Positions 14,901-22,264 of a stretch of DNA of 22,787 bases are shown piece by piece. The DNA comes from CAZMGG01 sp964565715 (lineage in GTDB: Bacteria > Planctomycetota > UBA1135 > UBA2386). The translations under genes were made by a program, and so were the position numbers. Each line of letters begins with the position of its first letter. Positions within the stretch are counted from its first letter, which is position 1. The stretch lies in assembly GCA_964565715.1 (NCBI GenBank), contig CAZMGG010000093.1, positions 1 to 22,787 of the forward strand, read 5' to 3'. The notes under the pieces were generated by a model, which was given only the letters and a program-made list of their open reading frames with translations, was not told the origin of the DNA and searched no databases.

Positions 14901-16466
14901 ATGCCTGCCATGCCGTCCTTGTGGTCCCTGGCCCGCCGTGCGCTCGCGTCGCTGAGCGTGGCCGTCTTCGCCGTCCTCGCCCCGCCGGGGACACCGGCCC
15001 AGGATCTTCCCGAATGGCGCGAAGTGCCGGTGCCCGGCGAGACCGCGCCGCTGCGCTACGCGGTCCTGACGCCCGCGGATCACGACCCGGGTCGCCCGCT
15101 GCCGGTGCTGCTCGCCCTGCCCGCCGGTCGGGCCGACGGCGACGCGGTGACCGCGGCGCTCGCCGCGCACTGGGGCCAGGCCCGCGAGCACGGCTTCCTG
15201 GTGGTGATGCCCGCCCACGGCGGACGTCCCGAGCGCGTCCTGCCCCTGCTCGAACGGCTGCGCACGACCCAGGCCATCGCCCAGGGCGGCATCCATCTGG
15301 CCGGAACCGGCACCGACGACGCCTTCCGGCTGGCCCTGCGGCAGCCCTGGCAATTCCAGAGCCTGACCGTGCTGGCGTCGGTGCTCCCCGCCGATGCCAG
15401 CGGACTCGCCACCCTGCGGCACCTGCGCCTGCGGCTGCACGTCGGCACCGACGACGCCAACCTGGTGGCCGAGTGCCAGCGCTCGGCGGCGGCCCTGCGC
15501 AGCGTCGGCGCCGATGCGAGCTGTGAGTTGCACCACGGCCAGGGCGCCGTGCCCGCGGACCTCACCGCCGCCGAACTGGCGCAGGCGCTGGCCGCCCTGC
15601 ACGTGGCCTCTGAGCCGCCGGGCGCCGAGGGCGCCGTCGCCGCGGCCCTCGACGCGTTCCACAGCGCCGCGTCGATGGCCGACGAGGACCGCTACTTCGA
15701 CCTGCTGCCCGACGACGCCGTGTTCCTCGGCACCGACCCGGGCGAACGCTGGACCGGCGCGCAGTTCCGCGCCTTCGCGATGCCGTACTTCCAGCGGGCC
15801 TCGGCGTGGATCTACGTGCCGCGCGCCCGCCACGTCACCGTGGCCCCCGGTGGCGCCATGGCCTGGTTCGACGAGGTGGTGGCCAACGATGCCTACGGCG
15901 ACTGCCGCGGCACCGGCGTGCTGGCCCTGCGCGATGGCCGCTGGCGGATCCTGCAGTACGACCTGACCATCCCGATCCCGAACGACCTCGCGCGGGGCGT
16001 GGTGGCGCGGATCCGGGCGTTCGCCGCCGGCCGGCCGGCGCCGGTGACGACGGTGATCGTGGTGCGCCACGCCGAGAAGCACGCCGAAGGCGACGATCCG
16101 GGGCTCACCGCGGCCGGCACGGCGCGGGCGGCGACGCTCGCCGGGATGCTGCGCGACCTGCCGGTGCGCGCGGCGTTCTGCAGCCCGTTCCGCCGCACCC
16201 GCGACACCCTGGCGCCGCTCTGCGCGGCCCGCGGCCTCACGCCGGTGGCGCTGCCCGCGGCCGATGGCAAGGGTCTGGCGGCGCGGATCCGTGAGCACCA
16301 CCAGGGCGAGACCGTGGTGGTGGCGGGCCACTCCAACACCGTGCCGGCGATCCTGCAGGCGCTGGGCGTGACCGAGAAGATCGAGATGACCGAAGCCGAC
16401 TACGACCGGCTCTACGTGGTCACCCTGGGCCTCGACGGCCCCCGCCTGCTGCCGCTGCACTTCTGA
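14901..16466 (+). CDS. Exported three-domain fusion: degenerate alpha/beta hydrolase + NTF2/SnoaL-like + histidine phosphatase
   Basis: The 521-residue precursor begins with a Sec signal (about 1-34, ending TPAQ). Residues 40-235 resemble a carboxylesterase/phospholipase-like alpha/beta hydrolase, but the nucleophile elbow is GTGTD (135-139), with Gly137 where the catalytic Ser should be. Asp184/185 and His211/212 are at plausible triad positions, so this part is probably inactive. Residues 245-362 look like a DUF4440/SnoaL-like NTF2 fold (AALDAFHSAASMADEDRYFD..., ending DGRWRILQYDLTIPIPND). Residues 383-521 are a histidine phosphatase: VVRHAEKH (catalytic His390), SPFRRTRDTL and AGHSNT (His477). 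It should be exported and act on a phosphorylated substrate; the substrate is unknown. GGGGAG before the ATG at 14901 serves as a Shine-Dalgarno; ATG 14910 is also possible. It is divergent from the sulfotransferase gene (115 bases apart). Confidence 0.88.
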   Translation: MPAMPSLWSLARRALASLSVAVFAVLAPPGTPAQDLPEWREVPVPGETAPLRYAVLTPADHDPGRPLPVLLALPAGRADGDAVTAALAAHWGQAREHGFLVVMPAHGGRPERVLPLLERLRTTQAIAQGGIHLAGTGTDDAFRLALRQPWQFQSLTVLASVLPADASGLATLRHLRLRLHVGTDDANLVAECQRSAAALRSVGADASCELHHGQGAVPADLTAAELAQALAALHVASEPPGAEGAVAAALDAFHSAASMADEDRYFDLLPDDAVFLGTDPGERWTGAQFRAFAMPYFQRASAWIYVPRARHVTVAPGGAMAWFDEVVANDAYGDCRGTGVLALRDGRWRILQYDLTIPIPNDLARGVVARIRAFAAGRPAPVTTVIVVRHAEKHAEGDDPGLTAAGTARAATLAGMLRDLPVRAAFCSPFRRTRDTLAPLCAARGLTPVALPAADGKGLAARIREHHQGETVVVAGHSNTVPAILQALGVTEKIEMTEADYDRLYVVTLGLDGPRLLPLHF

Positions 16467-16478
16467 GCCGCGGGGCGC

Positions 16479-17441
16479 TCAGCGCAGCGTCAGGCGCAGC
16501 CCGTTGGTGACCGCGAAGGGGATCGGCGCGGTGGCGCCGGCATCGAAGGCGGCCACCTGGGCCGCGGCGAACATGCCGACCAGGGCGCCGTTGCCCGGGA
16601 TCGGCAACGGGAACGGCAGGTGACCGAGGGCGGTCGGTCCACGGGTGTTGCCGGTGCCAGTGATGGCGAACGTCGTCACCAGCGCATCGGTGTGCTGCAT
16701 GCAACCGGCCGGGAAGCCCGGCAGCGGCACCGACGGCCACAGCGGATTGCTGCCGAGCACCAGCACGGCCAGGGCATTGCCGGCGAAACCGGTGGCCTCG
16801 AGCACGAATGCGGCGTTGCCCACCACCGGATCCTGGTTGGTGAACAGGGTGCCCAGCGCGCCATTGGCCTGCGCGCACGGCAGCCCGGTGGGCACCACGC
16901 CGAGGGCATCGAGCGGCGTGCAGAACAGCCGCACCTTGGCGGCCTGCGAGGCCAGCAGGGTCCACGCGGCGCCGGAGCGACGCACGGTCGGCACGCCGAG
17001 GCCGTTCGGCTCGTTGGGGAACACCGACCAGCCGGGATCGGTCCACACGACCCAGCACGGCACGCCCTGCTGCAGGACCACCACCTGGTCGAGGTTGGCG
17101 CCCTGCCAGGCGGTGCCCAGGCCGGCGGCGATCTGCCAGGTCCCGCCGCCCAGCCGCTGGAGCGGCGTCTGGTTGGTCGGATCGTCGCTCCACAGCTCCA
17201 CCGTCATGAACCGCGACCCGGTGAGCTGCGTGTTGCCGGTGCACAGCTGCACGGCCTGGATGACCATCGTCGCGGTGGGCGTGATCTGCCAGGCGTGGGT
17301 GTTGGGGCCGCCGAAGCCGTAGCCGGTGATGACGTTGCCGACGCTGGTGTTCTGGTCGTTGAGCCCGAAGCAGGACGGGGTCTGGGCGGAGATGGGCGCG
17401 GCGAGGACCGCGACCACGAGGAACGCATGGAGGTTGGTCAT
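16479..17441 (-). CDS. Secreted beta-rich protein of unknown function
   Basis: The 320-residue precursor has a clear Sec signal (MTNLHAFLVVAVLAAPISAQ). The mature part starts with a beta-sandwich-like domain (about 25-180: FGGPNTHAWQITPTATMVIQ, LTGSRFMTVELWSDDP, VPCWVVWTDPGWSVFPNEPN). It ends in a second beta-domain (about 205-320: VVGNAAFVLEATGFAGNALA, LPFPLPIPGNGALVGMFAAA). The C-terminal pattern, a GN-x-x-F-x-L opening followed near the end by P-I-P-x-N-x-x-L-x-G, is one I associate with planctomycete secreted proteins. Function is unknown; a binding or surface role is plausible. The start at 17441 gives a standard signal peptide, while the upstream in-frame ATG at 17480 would put 13 non-signal residues before it. 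It lies 52 bases downstream of the FG-GAP lipoprotein on the same strand and may share its transcript. It converges with the phosphatase fusion (12-base gap). Confidence 0.82.
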   Translation of the reverse strand: MTNLHAFLVVAVLAAPISAQTPSCFGLNDQNTSVGNVITGYGFGGPNTHAWQITPTATMVIQAVQLCTGNTQLTGSRFMTVELWSDDPTNQTPLQRLGGGTWQIAAGLGTAWQGANLDQVVVLQQGVPCWVVWTDPGWSVFPNEPNGLGVPTVRRSGAAWTLLASQAAKVRLFCTPLDALGVVPTGLPCAQANGALGTLFTNQDPVVGNAAFVLEATGFAGNALAVLVLGSNPLWPSVPLPGFPAGCMQHTDALVTTFAITGTGNTRGPTALGHLPFPLPIPGNGALVGMFAAAQVAAFDAGATAPIPFAVTNGLRLTLR

Positions 17442-17493
17442 GGTGGGGATCGGGAAGCGGGAAGGCGGCCACCATACCACCTGGGCGCGGTGG

Positions 17494-19260
17494 CTACTGC
17501 GACGCCGCGTTCTTCATCACCTGCACCTGGCCCGAACTCGACTTGCTGATCACCACGTCGAGGTAACTGTTGCCGTCCAGCCGGCCGATCGCCGCGCGCA
17601 GCGGGTTGTTGTCGGTGGCGAGATCGGTGCGGGTGAACACACCGGCGCCGTCGTTCACCAGCAACTGCACGTTGCTGCTGCCGCCATTGGGCGACAACGT
17701 CACCAGATCCAGGTCGCCGTCGCCGTCGATGTCGCCCGCCTGCAGGTCCGAGGTGTTGATCAACACCACCGTGGTGCCGGCGGCGGCGAATGCGGCCGGA
17801 TCGGCGTTGCCGGTGTTGCGCAGGAGGACCAGCCCCTTCGTCGCCGGGTCGGTCACCGCCAGGTCCCGGCGGCCGTCGCCGTCGAAGTCGCCGATCGCCA
17901 CCGACGTGGCGCTGGCGCCCACCGCATAGACCACGCTGGCGTCGAGCACGCCGCCGCCCAGGTTGCGCATCACCTCGACGTTGCCCTCGGCATCGACGGC
18001 CACCACCACGTCGAGATCGCCGTCGCCATCGATGTCGCCGAGGTCGAGCTCCTTGAGCGACACGCCGACGCCGGCGGGCAGATGCACCGCCGCGGCGAAG
18101 GTGCCGTTGCCGTTGCCGCGCAGCACCGAGATGGACGCAGCGCCGTTGTTGACGACCACCACGTCCAGGTCGAGGTCGCCGTCGATGTCGCCCAGCCGCA
18201 GCTGGCCCGGACCGACGCCGGTGGCGTAGGTCACCGCCGCGGCGAACCCGCCGCCCCCCGTGTTCAACAGGACACCGAGGTTGTTGCTCGTGCTGTTGCT
18301 CACCACCAGGTCGACGTCGCCGTCGCCGTCCAGGTCGCCGGCGGCGATCGCCACCGGCACAGTGCCGCCGCTGCCGAAGATCCCGCCCGCGGCGAACACC
18401 GCCCGGCCGTCGTTCCACAGCACCGACACGTTGTCGCTGCCGGCGTTGGCCAACGCCACGTCGACGTCACCGTCGGCGTCGAGGTCGCCCATCGCGATCC
18501 CGCGCGGCGTCGTGCCGACCGCCACCGGCACGCTGTCGAACAGGGCCGGGTGCCACGGCGCCGAGATGCCCGGCGCGCCGACGTTGCCCGCGTTGTCGAT
18601 GCCGCGCACCCGGAAGAAGTAGTCGGTCGCGTCGATGCAGCTCAGCGCGGCGACCGTGAACGCGGCGGCGGCGGAGCCGGTGCTGGTGAAGCCGAGGATC
18701 TCGGTGCCGCCCGGCGTCGTGCCGATGGCGATCTCGTAGCGATTCAGGCCCGAACCGGCGTCGGCCGACGGGCTCCAGGTCACCGGCACATCGCGGAGCT
18801 GCCCGGACACGCTGATGGCGACCGTGCCCGACGGGGTCACCGTCGCCGGCGCCGTCGGCGGCGTGCTGTCCACGGTCACCGCCCAGGCCGAGGTGGCCGA
18901 CGGCGCCGCGCCGCCGAGCACGTTGCTGGCCGTGCCGGCCAGGATGGTGATCGTGATGTTGCCGTCGCCGACGAGGCCGGTCAGCGTCACGGTCCTGGTC
19001 ACGCCGGTGCCGCTGATCAACGGCGTGGCCGTGGCGGTCCCGGTGGCCTGGACCTGGACGTCGGCCGCGGTCAGGCTGACCACGTCGGCGTTGGTGTAGG
19101 CGACCTGGAATTGCACCGAGCCCCCCGCGGCACTCACCGTGGCGCTGGGCGCGCCGAGAACGACGCCGATCGCCGCGGTCCGGTTGGTGGTCGAACGGGC
19201 GCAGCCGGCGACCAGGATGGCGGTGACGAGGACGAGCGGGGCGAGCCGACGTTGGCGCAT
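17494..19260 (-). CDS. FG-GAP repeat lipoprotein (probable seven-bladed propeller) with FN3-like domain
   Basis: The 588-residue precursor has a lipobox (LVAGC, Cys20). Residues 30-130 form an Ig-like strand-rich domain, and 133-240 a fibronectin-III-like domain (VPVTWSPSADAGSGLNRYEI, YFFRVRGIDNAGN). Residues 245-588 contain seven FG-GAP/VCBS repeats spaced about 50 residues apart, each with a calcium-binding type loop such as GDLDADGDVDV. The loops begin near 258, 308, 357, 408, 457, 509 and 559. Seven repeats fit one closed propeller. The last loop (GRLDGNSYLD) is degenerate, and the fifth (GDFDGDGRRD) is altered. Such proteins are surface-anchored and bind calcium and ligands or partner proteins. 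GGAGGAGG lies about 6 bases before the ATG at 19260, a strong Shine-Dalgarno. It is divergent from the M50 protease (135-base gap). Confidence 0.92.
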   Translation of the reverse strand: MRQRRLAPLVLVTAILVAGCARSTTNRTAAIGVVLGAPSATVSAAGGSVQFQVAYTNADVVSLTAADVQVQATGTATATPLISGTGVTRTVTLTGLVGDGNITITILAGTASNVLGGAAPSATSAWAVTVDSTPPTAPATVTPSGTVAISVSGQLRDVPVTWSPSADAGSGLNRYEIAIGTTPGGTEILGFTSTGSAAAAFTVAALSCIDATDYFFRVRGIDNAGNVGAPGISAPWHPALFDSVPVAVGTTPRGIAMGDLDADGDVDVALANAGSDNVSVLWNDGRAVFAAGGIFGSGGTVPVAIAAGDLDGDGDVDLVVSNSTSNNLGVLLNTGGGGFAAAVTYATGVGPGQLRLGDIDGDLDLDVVVVNNGAASISVLRGNGNGTFAAAVHLPAGVGVSLKELDLGDIDGDGDLDVVVAVDAEGNVEVMRNLGGGVLDASVVYAVGASATSVAIGDFDGDGRRDLAVTDPATKGLVLLRNTGNADPAAFAAAGTTVVLINTSDLQAGDIDGDGDLDLVTLSPNGGSSNVQLLVNDGAGVFTRTDLATDNNPLRAAIGRLDGNSYLDVVISKSSSGQVQVMKNAASQ

Positions 19261-19372
19261 GCGGTTCCTCCTCCCAGGCGAGGACGGGTCTCGCCGCTGG
19301 CATCGGCCGGTCGCGCCCTCGGGCTTGAGGTTCGGAGCCGATCTGGCGCCGGGGACGGCCCGGTGCGGTGGC

Positions 19373-19378
19373 TAGAAT
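19373..19378 (+). promoter_or_regulatory. -10-like TAGAAT upstream of the M50 protease
   Basis: TAGAAT differs from TATAAT at one base and lies 17 bases before the ATG at 19396. No good -35 hexamer is seen at normal spacing. It falls in the 135-base gap between two divergent genes. Confidence 0.35.
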
Positions 19379-19395
19379 CGCCCGCACCGCCCACG

Positions 19396-20454
19396 ATGAC
19401 ACGGCCCTACGACGACGCCTCGACCTGGCACGGCTTCCTGCGCCTGATCAGCCGCGACTTCCGCATCGGATCCGCCTTCGGCGTGGAGGTGCGGATGTAC
19501 TGGCTGGCGGCGATCCTGGTGCCGCTGCTGACGCTGCGCTGGTGCTGGCCCGCGGCCAGCTCGGCGATCGAGGCGCTGTTCCTGACGGCGGTCACCTTCG
19601 CGCTGCTGTTCGTCGTGATCTGGACCCACGAGATGGGCCACATCGCCGGCGGCTGGCGGTTCGCCATCCGCAGCGACCTGATCACGCTGTCGCCGATGGG
19701 CGGCGTCGCCCACCTGTCGGCGCCGATGCCGACGCCACGGATCGATCTGTGGGTAACCCTGGCGGGCCCAGTCGTGCACTTCGCCTGGCTGCTGGTGTGC
19801 TGGCCGTTGCTGCTCTGGCTGCCGGTGGACTGGGCCAGGATCGACGCCTGGACCTTCAACCCGCTCCGGTTCGTGCTGTGGTTCCTGGTCGAGGTGAACT
19901 GGACGCTGCTGCTGTTCAACCTGCTGCCGTTCTTCCCGATGGACGGCGGCCGGGCCCTGCGGGCGCTGCTGGCCATGCGCTGGCACCCGAACCGGGTCAC
20001 CATGTGGGTGACGTCGCTCGGCATCGCCGGCGGCGTCGCGCTGGCCCTGTGGGGCCTCATGCGGCCCGGCACCTATGGCGCGATCTGGCTGCTGATCGGC
20101 ATCGTCAACGTGCAGGCCTGCCTGCGCGAACGCCAGCTCGCCCGGCATGCGCCGATCTACGGCCTCGGCGCCACCGAGGTGCGGGCGCCCTGGCAGCAGG
20201 ATCCGGAGGCGTGGAAGCGCGGCGCGGCCGGCGACCATGACCGGCCCCGCCTGCACCGGCCGTCGTGGCTCACCCGCTGGCGCAACCGGCGGTCGGCGCG
20301 GCGGGAGGAGCAGGCCCGCGAGCAGGCCGCCGCGCTGGACCGCGAGGTGGACGCCATCCTCGAGCGGGTGCATCGCCACGGGATGGCGTCGCTGTCGGCC
20401 CGCGAGCGGAAGGTGCTGCAGCGGGCCTCGCAGAAGAAGAAGGGCGCGGGCTGA
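19396..20454 (+). CDS. M50 family membrane metalloprotease (site-2 protease-like) with DUF6576-like tail
   Basis: The 352-residue protein has a membrane-embedded zinc site: HEMGH (78-82), with His78 and His82 as ligands and Glu79 as the catalytic base. Asp183 in FFPMDGGRALRAL (the N/MDG motif) is the third ligand. Hydrophobic segments lie at about 35-50, 58-77, 118-145, 158-180 and 205-240, giving a compact polytopic core. Residues 280-310 are a basic cytoplasmic linker (RWRNRRSARREEQ). Residues 314-345 (LDREVDAILERVHRHGMASL..., ERKVLQRAS) match the short DUF6576 domain seen at the C-terminus of rhomboid-like and M50 proteases. No PDZ domain is present. It should cut within or near the membrane, releasing or maturing regulators or membrane proteins; the substrate is unknown. 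ATG 19396 is the first good start after the divergent promoter region. Confidence 0.9.
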   Translation: MTRPYDDASTWHGFLRLISRDFRIGSAFGVEVRMYWLAAILVPLLTLRWCWPAASSAIEALFLTAVTFALLFVVIWTHEMGHIAGGWRFAIRSDLITLSPMGGVAHLSAPMPTPRIDLWVTLAGPVVHFAWLLVCWPLLLWLPVDWARIDAWTFNPLRFVLWFLVEVNWTLLLFNLLPFFPMDGGRALRALLAMRWHPNRVTMWVTSLGIAGGVALALWGLMRPGTYGAIWLLIGIVNVQACLRERQLARHAPIYGLGATEVRAPWQQDPEAWKRGAAGDHDRPRLHRPSWLTRWRNRRSARREEQAREQAAALDREVDAILERVHRHGMASLSARERKVLQRASQKKKGAG

Positions 20455-20479
20455 CCACCGAACGCCCCCCCTCACGACC

Positions 20480-21376
20480 TCACTGCGTCATCACGACGCC
20501 GAAGTGGTGGCCGAAGTTGATGTTGCCGCCAAGCTCGGTCGCCGCCTGGAAGTAGAACGGCGAGGTCAGCAACCAGGCCTGGTTGGGCAGCAGCAGGGTC
20601 TGGCTGGCGGCGCCGTTGGCGTCGAGGAAGCCGAACACCAGCATGCTGGTGTTGAGCAGGTCCAGGTGCCAGAGGCCGCCGATGCCGGCGAACGGCACGC
20701 CCGGCACCATCTGCCCCGCCGAGATGAAGGTGGCGAACGACGCCGTCGGCGCGCCCTGCACCTGGAAGGTGATGTTGGTGCCGATCCGGCGGTTGGTGCT
20801 GATCCAGTAGGTCGGCCCCACCACGTCCTTGATCGAAACGTTGTCGATGTTCATCCGCGGGTTGGCCGCACCGCCGAGGTAGGCGCGCTGGAAGTACAGC
20901 CGCAGCGTCACGTTGCCGGTGGTGGTCGGCGTGAAGCGGCCGCAGAGCTGGGCCCGCTTGGTCTGGCCGACCGTGTAGGCGCCGAACGCGAAGCGGGCCA
21001 CCTCGACGTTGTCGACCTCGGCCCAGATCGTGCCGATGTCGGCGTTGCCGACGTTCGGGTTGGAGGTGCGGTGGCCGGCGACGTCGGCGCGGATCTCGTA
21101 GGTGAACCCCTGGATCATCAGCACGGTCTGCTCGATCCAGTTGGGGGCATAGGGCGGCGGCGTCACCTGGCCGCCGGCGTTCACGCCGAACGAGTCGCTG
21201 ACGCCCATGCCGGTGGTGTCATAGGTGCTGTCGAGGCCAGGGTTGACGCTGTAGGCGCCGCCCATCACCCAGGGGGCCAGGGTGCCGGTGAAGTCACCGT
21301 TGGTCACCCACTCGTTCTGGGCGGCGAGGGGCATGCCGACGACGAGGACGGCGGCGAGACGGGAAAGGAATCGCAT
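20480..21376 (-). CDS. Secreted protein with CBM4/9-like domain and C-terminal beta domain
   Basis: The 298-residue precursor has a Sec signal (MRFLSRLAAVLVVGMPLAAQ). Residues 21-187 form a carbohydrate-binding-like jelly roll: it opens with NEWVTNGDFTGTLAPWVMGG and ends with NPRMNIDNVSIKDV. The NGDF...W opening and IDNVS ending are typical of CBM4/9-type modules. Residues 188-298 are a separate C-terminal beta domain (GPTYWISTNRRIGTNITFQV, ...LLPNQAWLLTSPFYFQAATE). The domain resembles C-terminal domains of other planctomycete-type exported proteins. The protein probably binds a glycan or surface polymer; no catalytic residues are seen. CGGAGA about 11 bases upstream is a possible Shine-Dalgarno. 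It lies 35 bases downstream of a clear paralog on the same strand and converges with the protease gene (25-base gap). Confidence 0.85.
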   Translation of the reverse strand: MRFLSRLAAVLVVGMPLAAQNEWVTNGDFTGTLAPWVMGGAYSVNPGLDSTYDTTGMGVSDSFGVNAGGQVTPPPYAPNWIEQTVLMIQGFTYEIRADVAGHRTSNPNVGNADIGTIWAEVDNVEVARFAFGAYTVGQTKRAQLCGRFTPTTTGNVTLRLYFQRAYLGGAANPRMNIDNVSIKDVVGPTYWISTNRRIGTNITFQVQGAPTASFATFISAGQMVPGVPFAGIGGLWHLDLLNTSMLVFGFLDANGAASQTLLLPNQAWLLTSPFYFQAATELGGNINFGHHFGVVMTQ

Positions 21377-21411
21377 GGGAAGGAATCTCCGGAAAGGGGG
21401 CACGCGGGATG

Positions 21412-22176
21412 TTACGGATGCCGCCCGCGCCCGGCAGTCCCGTTGCCTGGACGTTTTCGTCCGTCCGCGCCGCCCTCGCCCGCGCCTGCCCCACCCGATC
21501 CACCATCCTTCCGGTCGTCCTTGCCGCCCTTGCCGTCGCCACCCTTGCCACCGGGCACGTCACGGATCGACACGTTGTCGATGCTGATGCGCGGGTTGTC
21601 CTTGCCCGCCAGGTACTCGCGCTGGAAGCAGATGCGGAGCGTCGTGATGCCCGTCTCGGGCACCGTGAACCGGCCGCTGAGCTGCATACGCTTCGCCGTG
21701 GCGGCGCTGTAGTCGCCCATGGCGCAGCGGGCGACCTCGACGCCGCCCACCTCGGCCCAGACCGTGCCGATGTCGGAGTTGGCGCGGTTGGGGTCGCCGG
21801 GCCGATGCCCCAGCAGGTCGGCGGTGATCTCGTAGGTGAAGCCCTCGACCAGCACGAGCCGCTGCTCGATCCAGTTCGGCGCATACGGCCCCGGCGTCCG
21901 CTCCCCGCCGGCGAACACCCCGAACGAATCGCTGGCGCCCTTGCCGGTGACGTCGAGGCCCTGCTCGTGCCCCGCCTCGATGCAGAAGGCGCCGCCGGTG
22001 ACCCACGGCGCGAGGCGGCCGGTGAAGGTGCCGTTGTCGACCCACTCCTGCGCCGCCAACGGTGCGGCAGTCATCACCGCGAACCACAGCGTCCAGCAGC
22101 AACCCGAGGGAATCACCACGGCGCGCCATGCTAGGACCCGACCCGGCGGGGGAAACAGGAGAGCACTATATTGCAT
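21412..22176 (-). CDS. Secreted CBM4/9-like paralog with disordered Gly/Lys/Asp tail
   Basis: The 254-residue product is a clear paralog of the next gene downstream: EWVDNGTFTGRLAPWVTGGA, YAPNWIEQRLVLVEGFTYEI, SDIGTVWAEVGGVEVAR and NPRISIDNVSIRDV align closely with it. The CBM4/9-like domain spans about 44-208. Instead of the second beta domain, the last 46 or so residues are low-complexity Gly/Lys/Asp/Arg (PGGKGGDGKGGKDDRKDGGS...), expected to be disordered. Residues up to about 43 (WTLWFAVMTAAPLAAQ) form the signal peptide. The start is uncertain: ATG 22176 gives an unusually long N-region, while GTG 22119 gives a short one without a positive charge. Probably exported and glycan- or polymer-binding; no enzyme signature. 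Transcribed with its paralog and divergent from boxC. Confidence 0.78.
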   Translation of the reverse strand: MQYSALLFPPPGRVLAWRAVVIPSGCCWTLWFAVMTAAPLAAQEWVDNGTFTGRLAPWVTGGAFCIEAGHEQGLDVTGKGASDSFGVFAGGERTPGPYAPNWIEQRLVLVEGFTYEITADLLGHRPGDPNRANSDIGTVWAEVGGVEVARCAMGDYSAATAKRMQLSGRFTVPETGITTLRICFQREYLAGKDNPRISIDNVSIRDVPGGKGGDGKGGKDDRKDGGSGGAGAGEGGADGRKRPGNGTAGRGRHP

Positions 22177-22264
22177 AGGGCGAGACCAGGTGCTGCTCTA
22201 TGTTGCTTGACAGCTCCGGAATCAGGCCCAGAATGGCTCGCCCGAAACTCCGCCGCCAAGACCC
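22177..22264. promoter_or_regulatory. Divergent intergenic region upstream of boxC
   Basis: The 88 bases between two divergent starts, together with the adjoining 22160-22180, are the most AT-rich stretch nearby. TTGACA at 22207-22212 is a perfect -35 hexamer for the plus strand, but the -10 position 17 bases later is poor. TATAGT on the minus strand falls just inside the longest reading frame of the left gene. A promoter is likely; exact elements are uncertain. Confidence 0.35.

Noticed and set aside
12626..15526. A 966-codon plus-strand frame with a very hydrophobic Leu-rich stretch resembling membrane helices
   Set aside because: The Leu run is the reverse reading of the Gln/Glu repeat in the S9 peptidase. 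The frame crosses three well-supported genes and has no domain of its own.
14850..16460. A 536-codon minus-strand frame opposite the phosphatase fusion
   Set aside because: Antisense shadow of a well-supported gene; Arg/Gly/His-rich with no motif.
17690..18500. Regular gtcgccgtcgccgtc-type repeats that at first look like a tandem-repeat or CRISPR-like array
   Set aside because: They code for the Asp/Gly loops of the FG-GAP repeats at about 150-base spacing with diverged sequence between; no conserved direct repeat with unique spacers exists.
17326..19395. In-frame upstream extension of the M50 protease by 690 codons
   Set aside because: It is the antisense of the FG-GAP lipoprotein; the His/Asp/Val repeats mirror the propeller loops. 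The real start is 19396.
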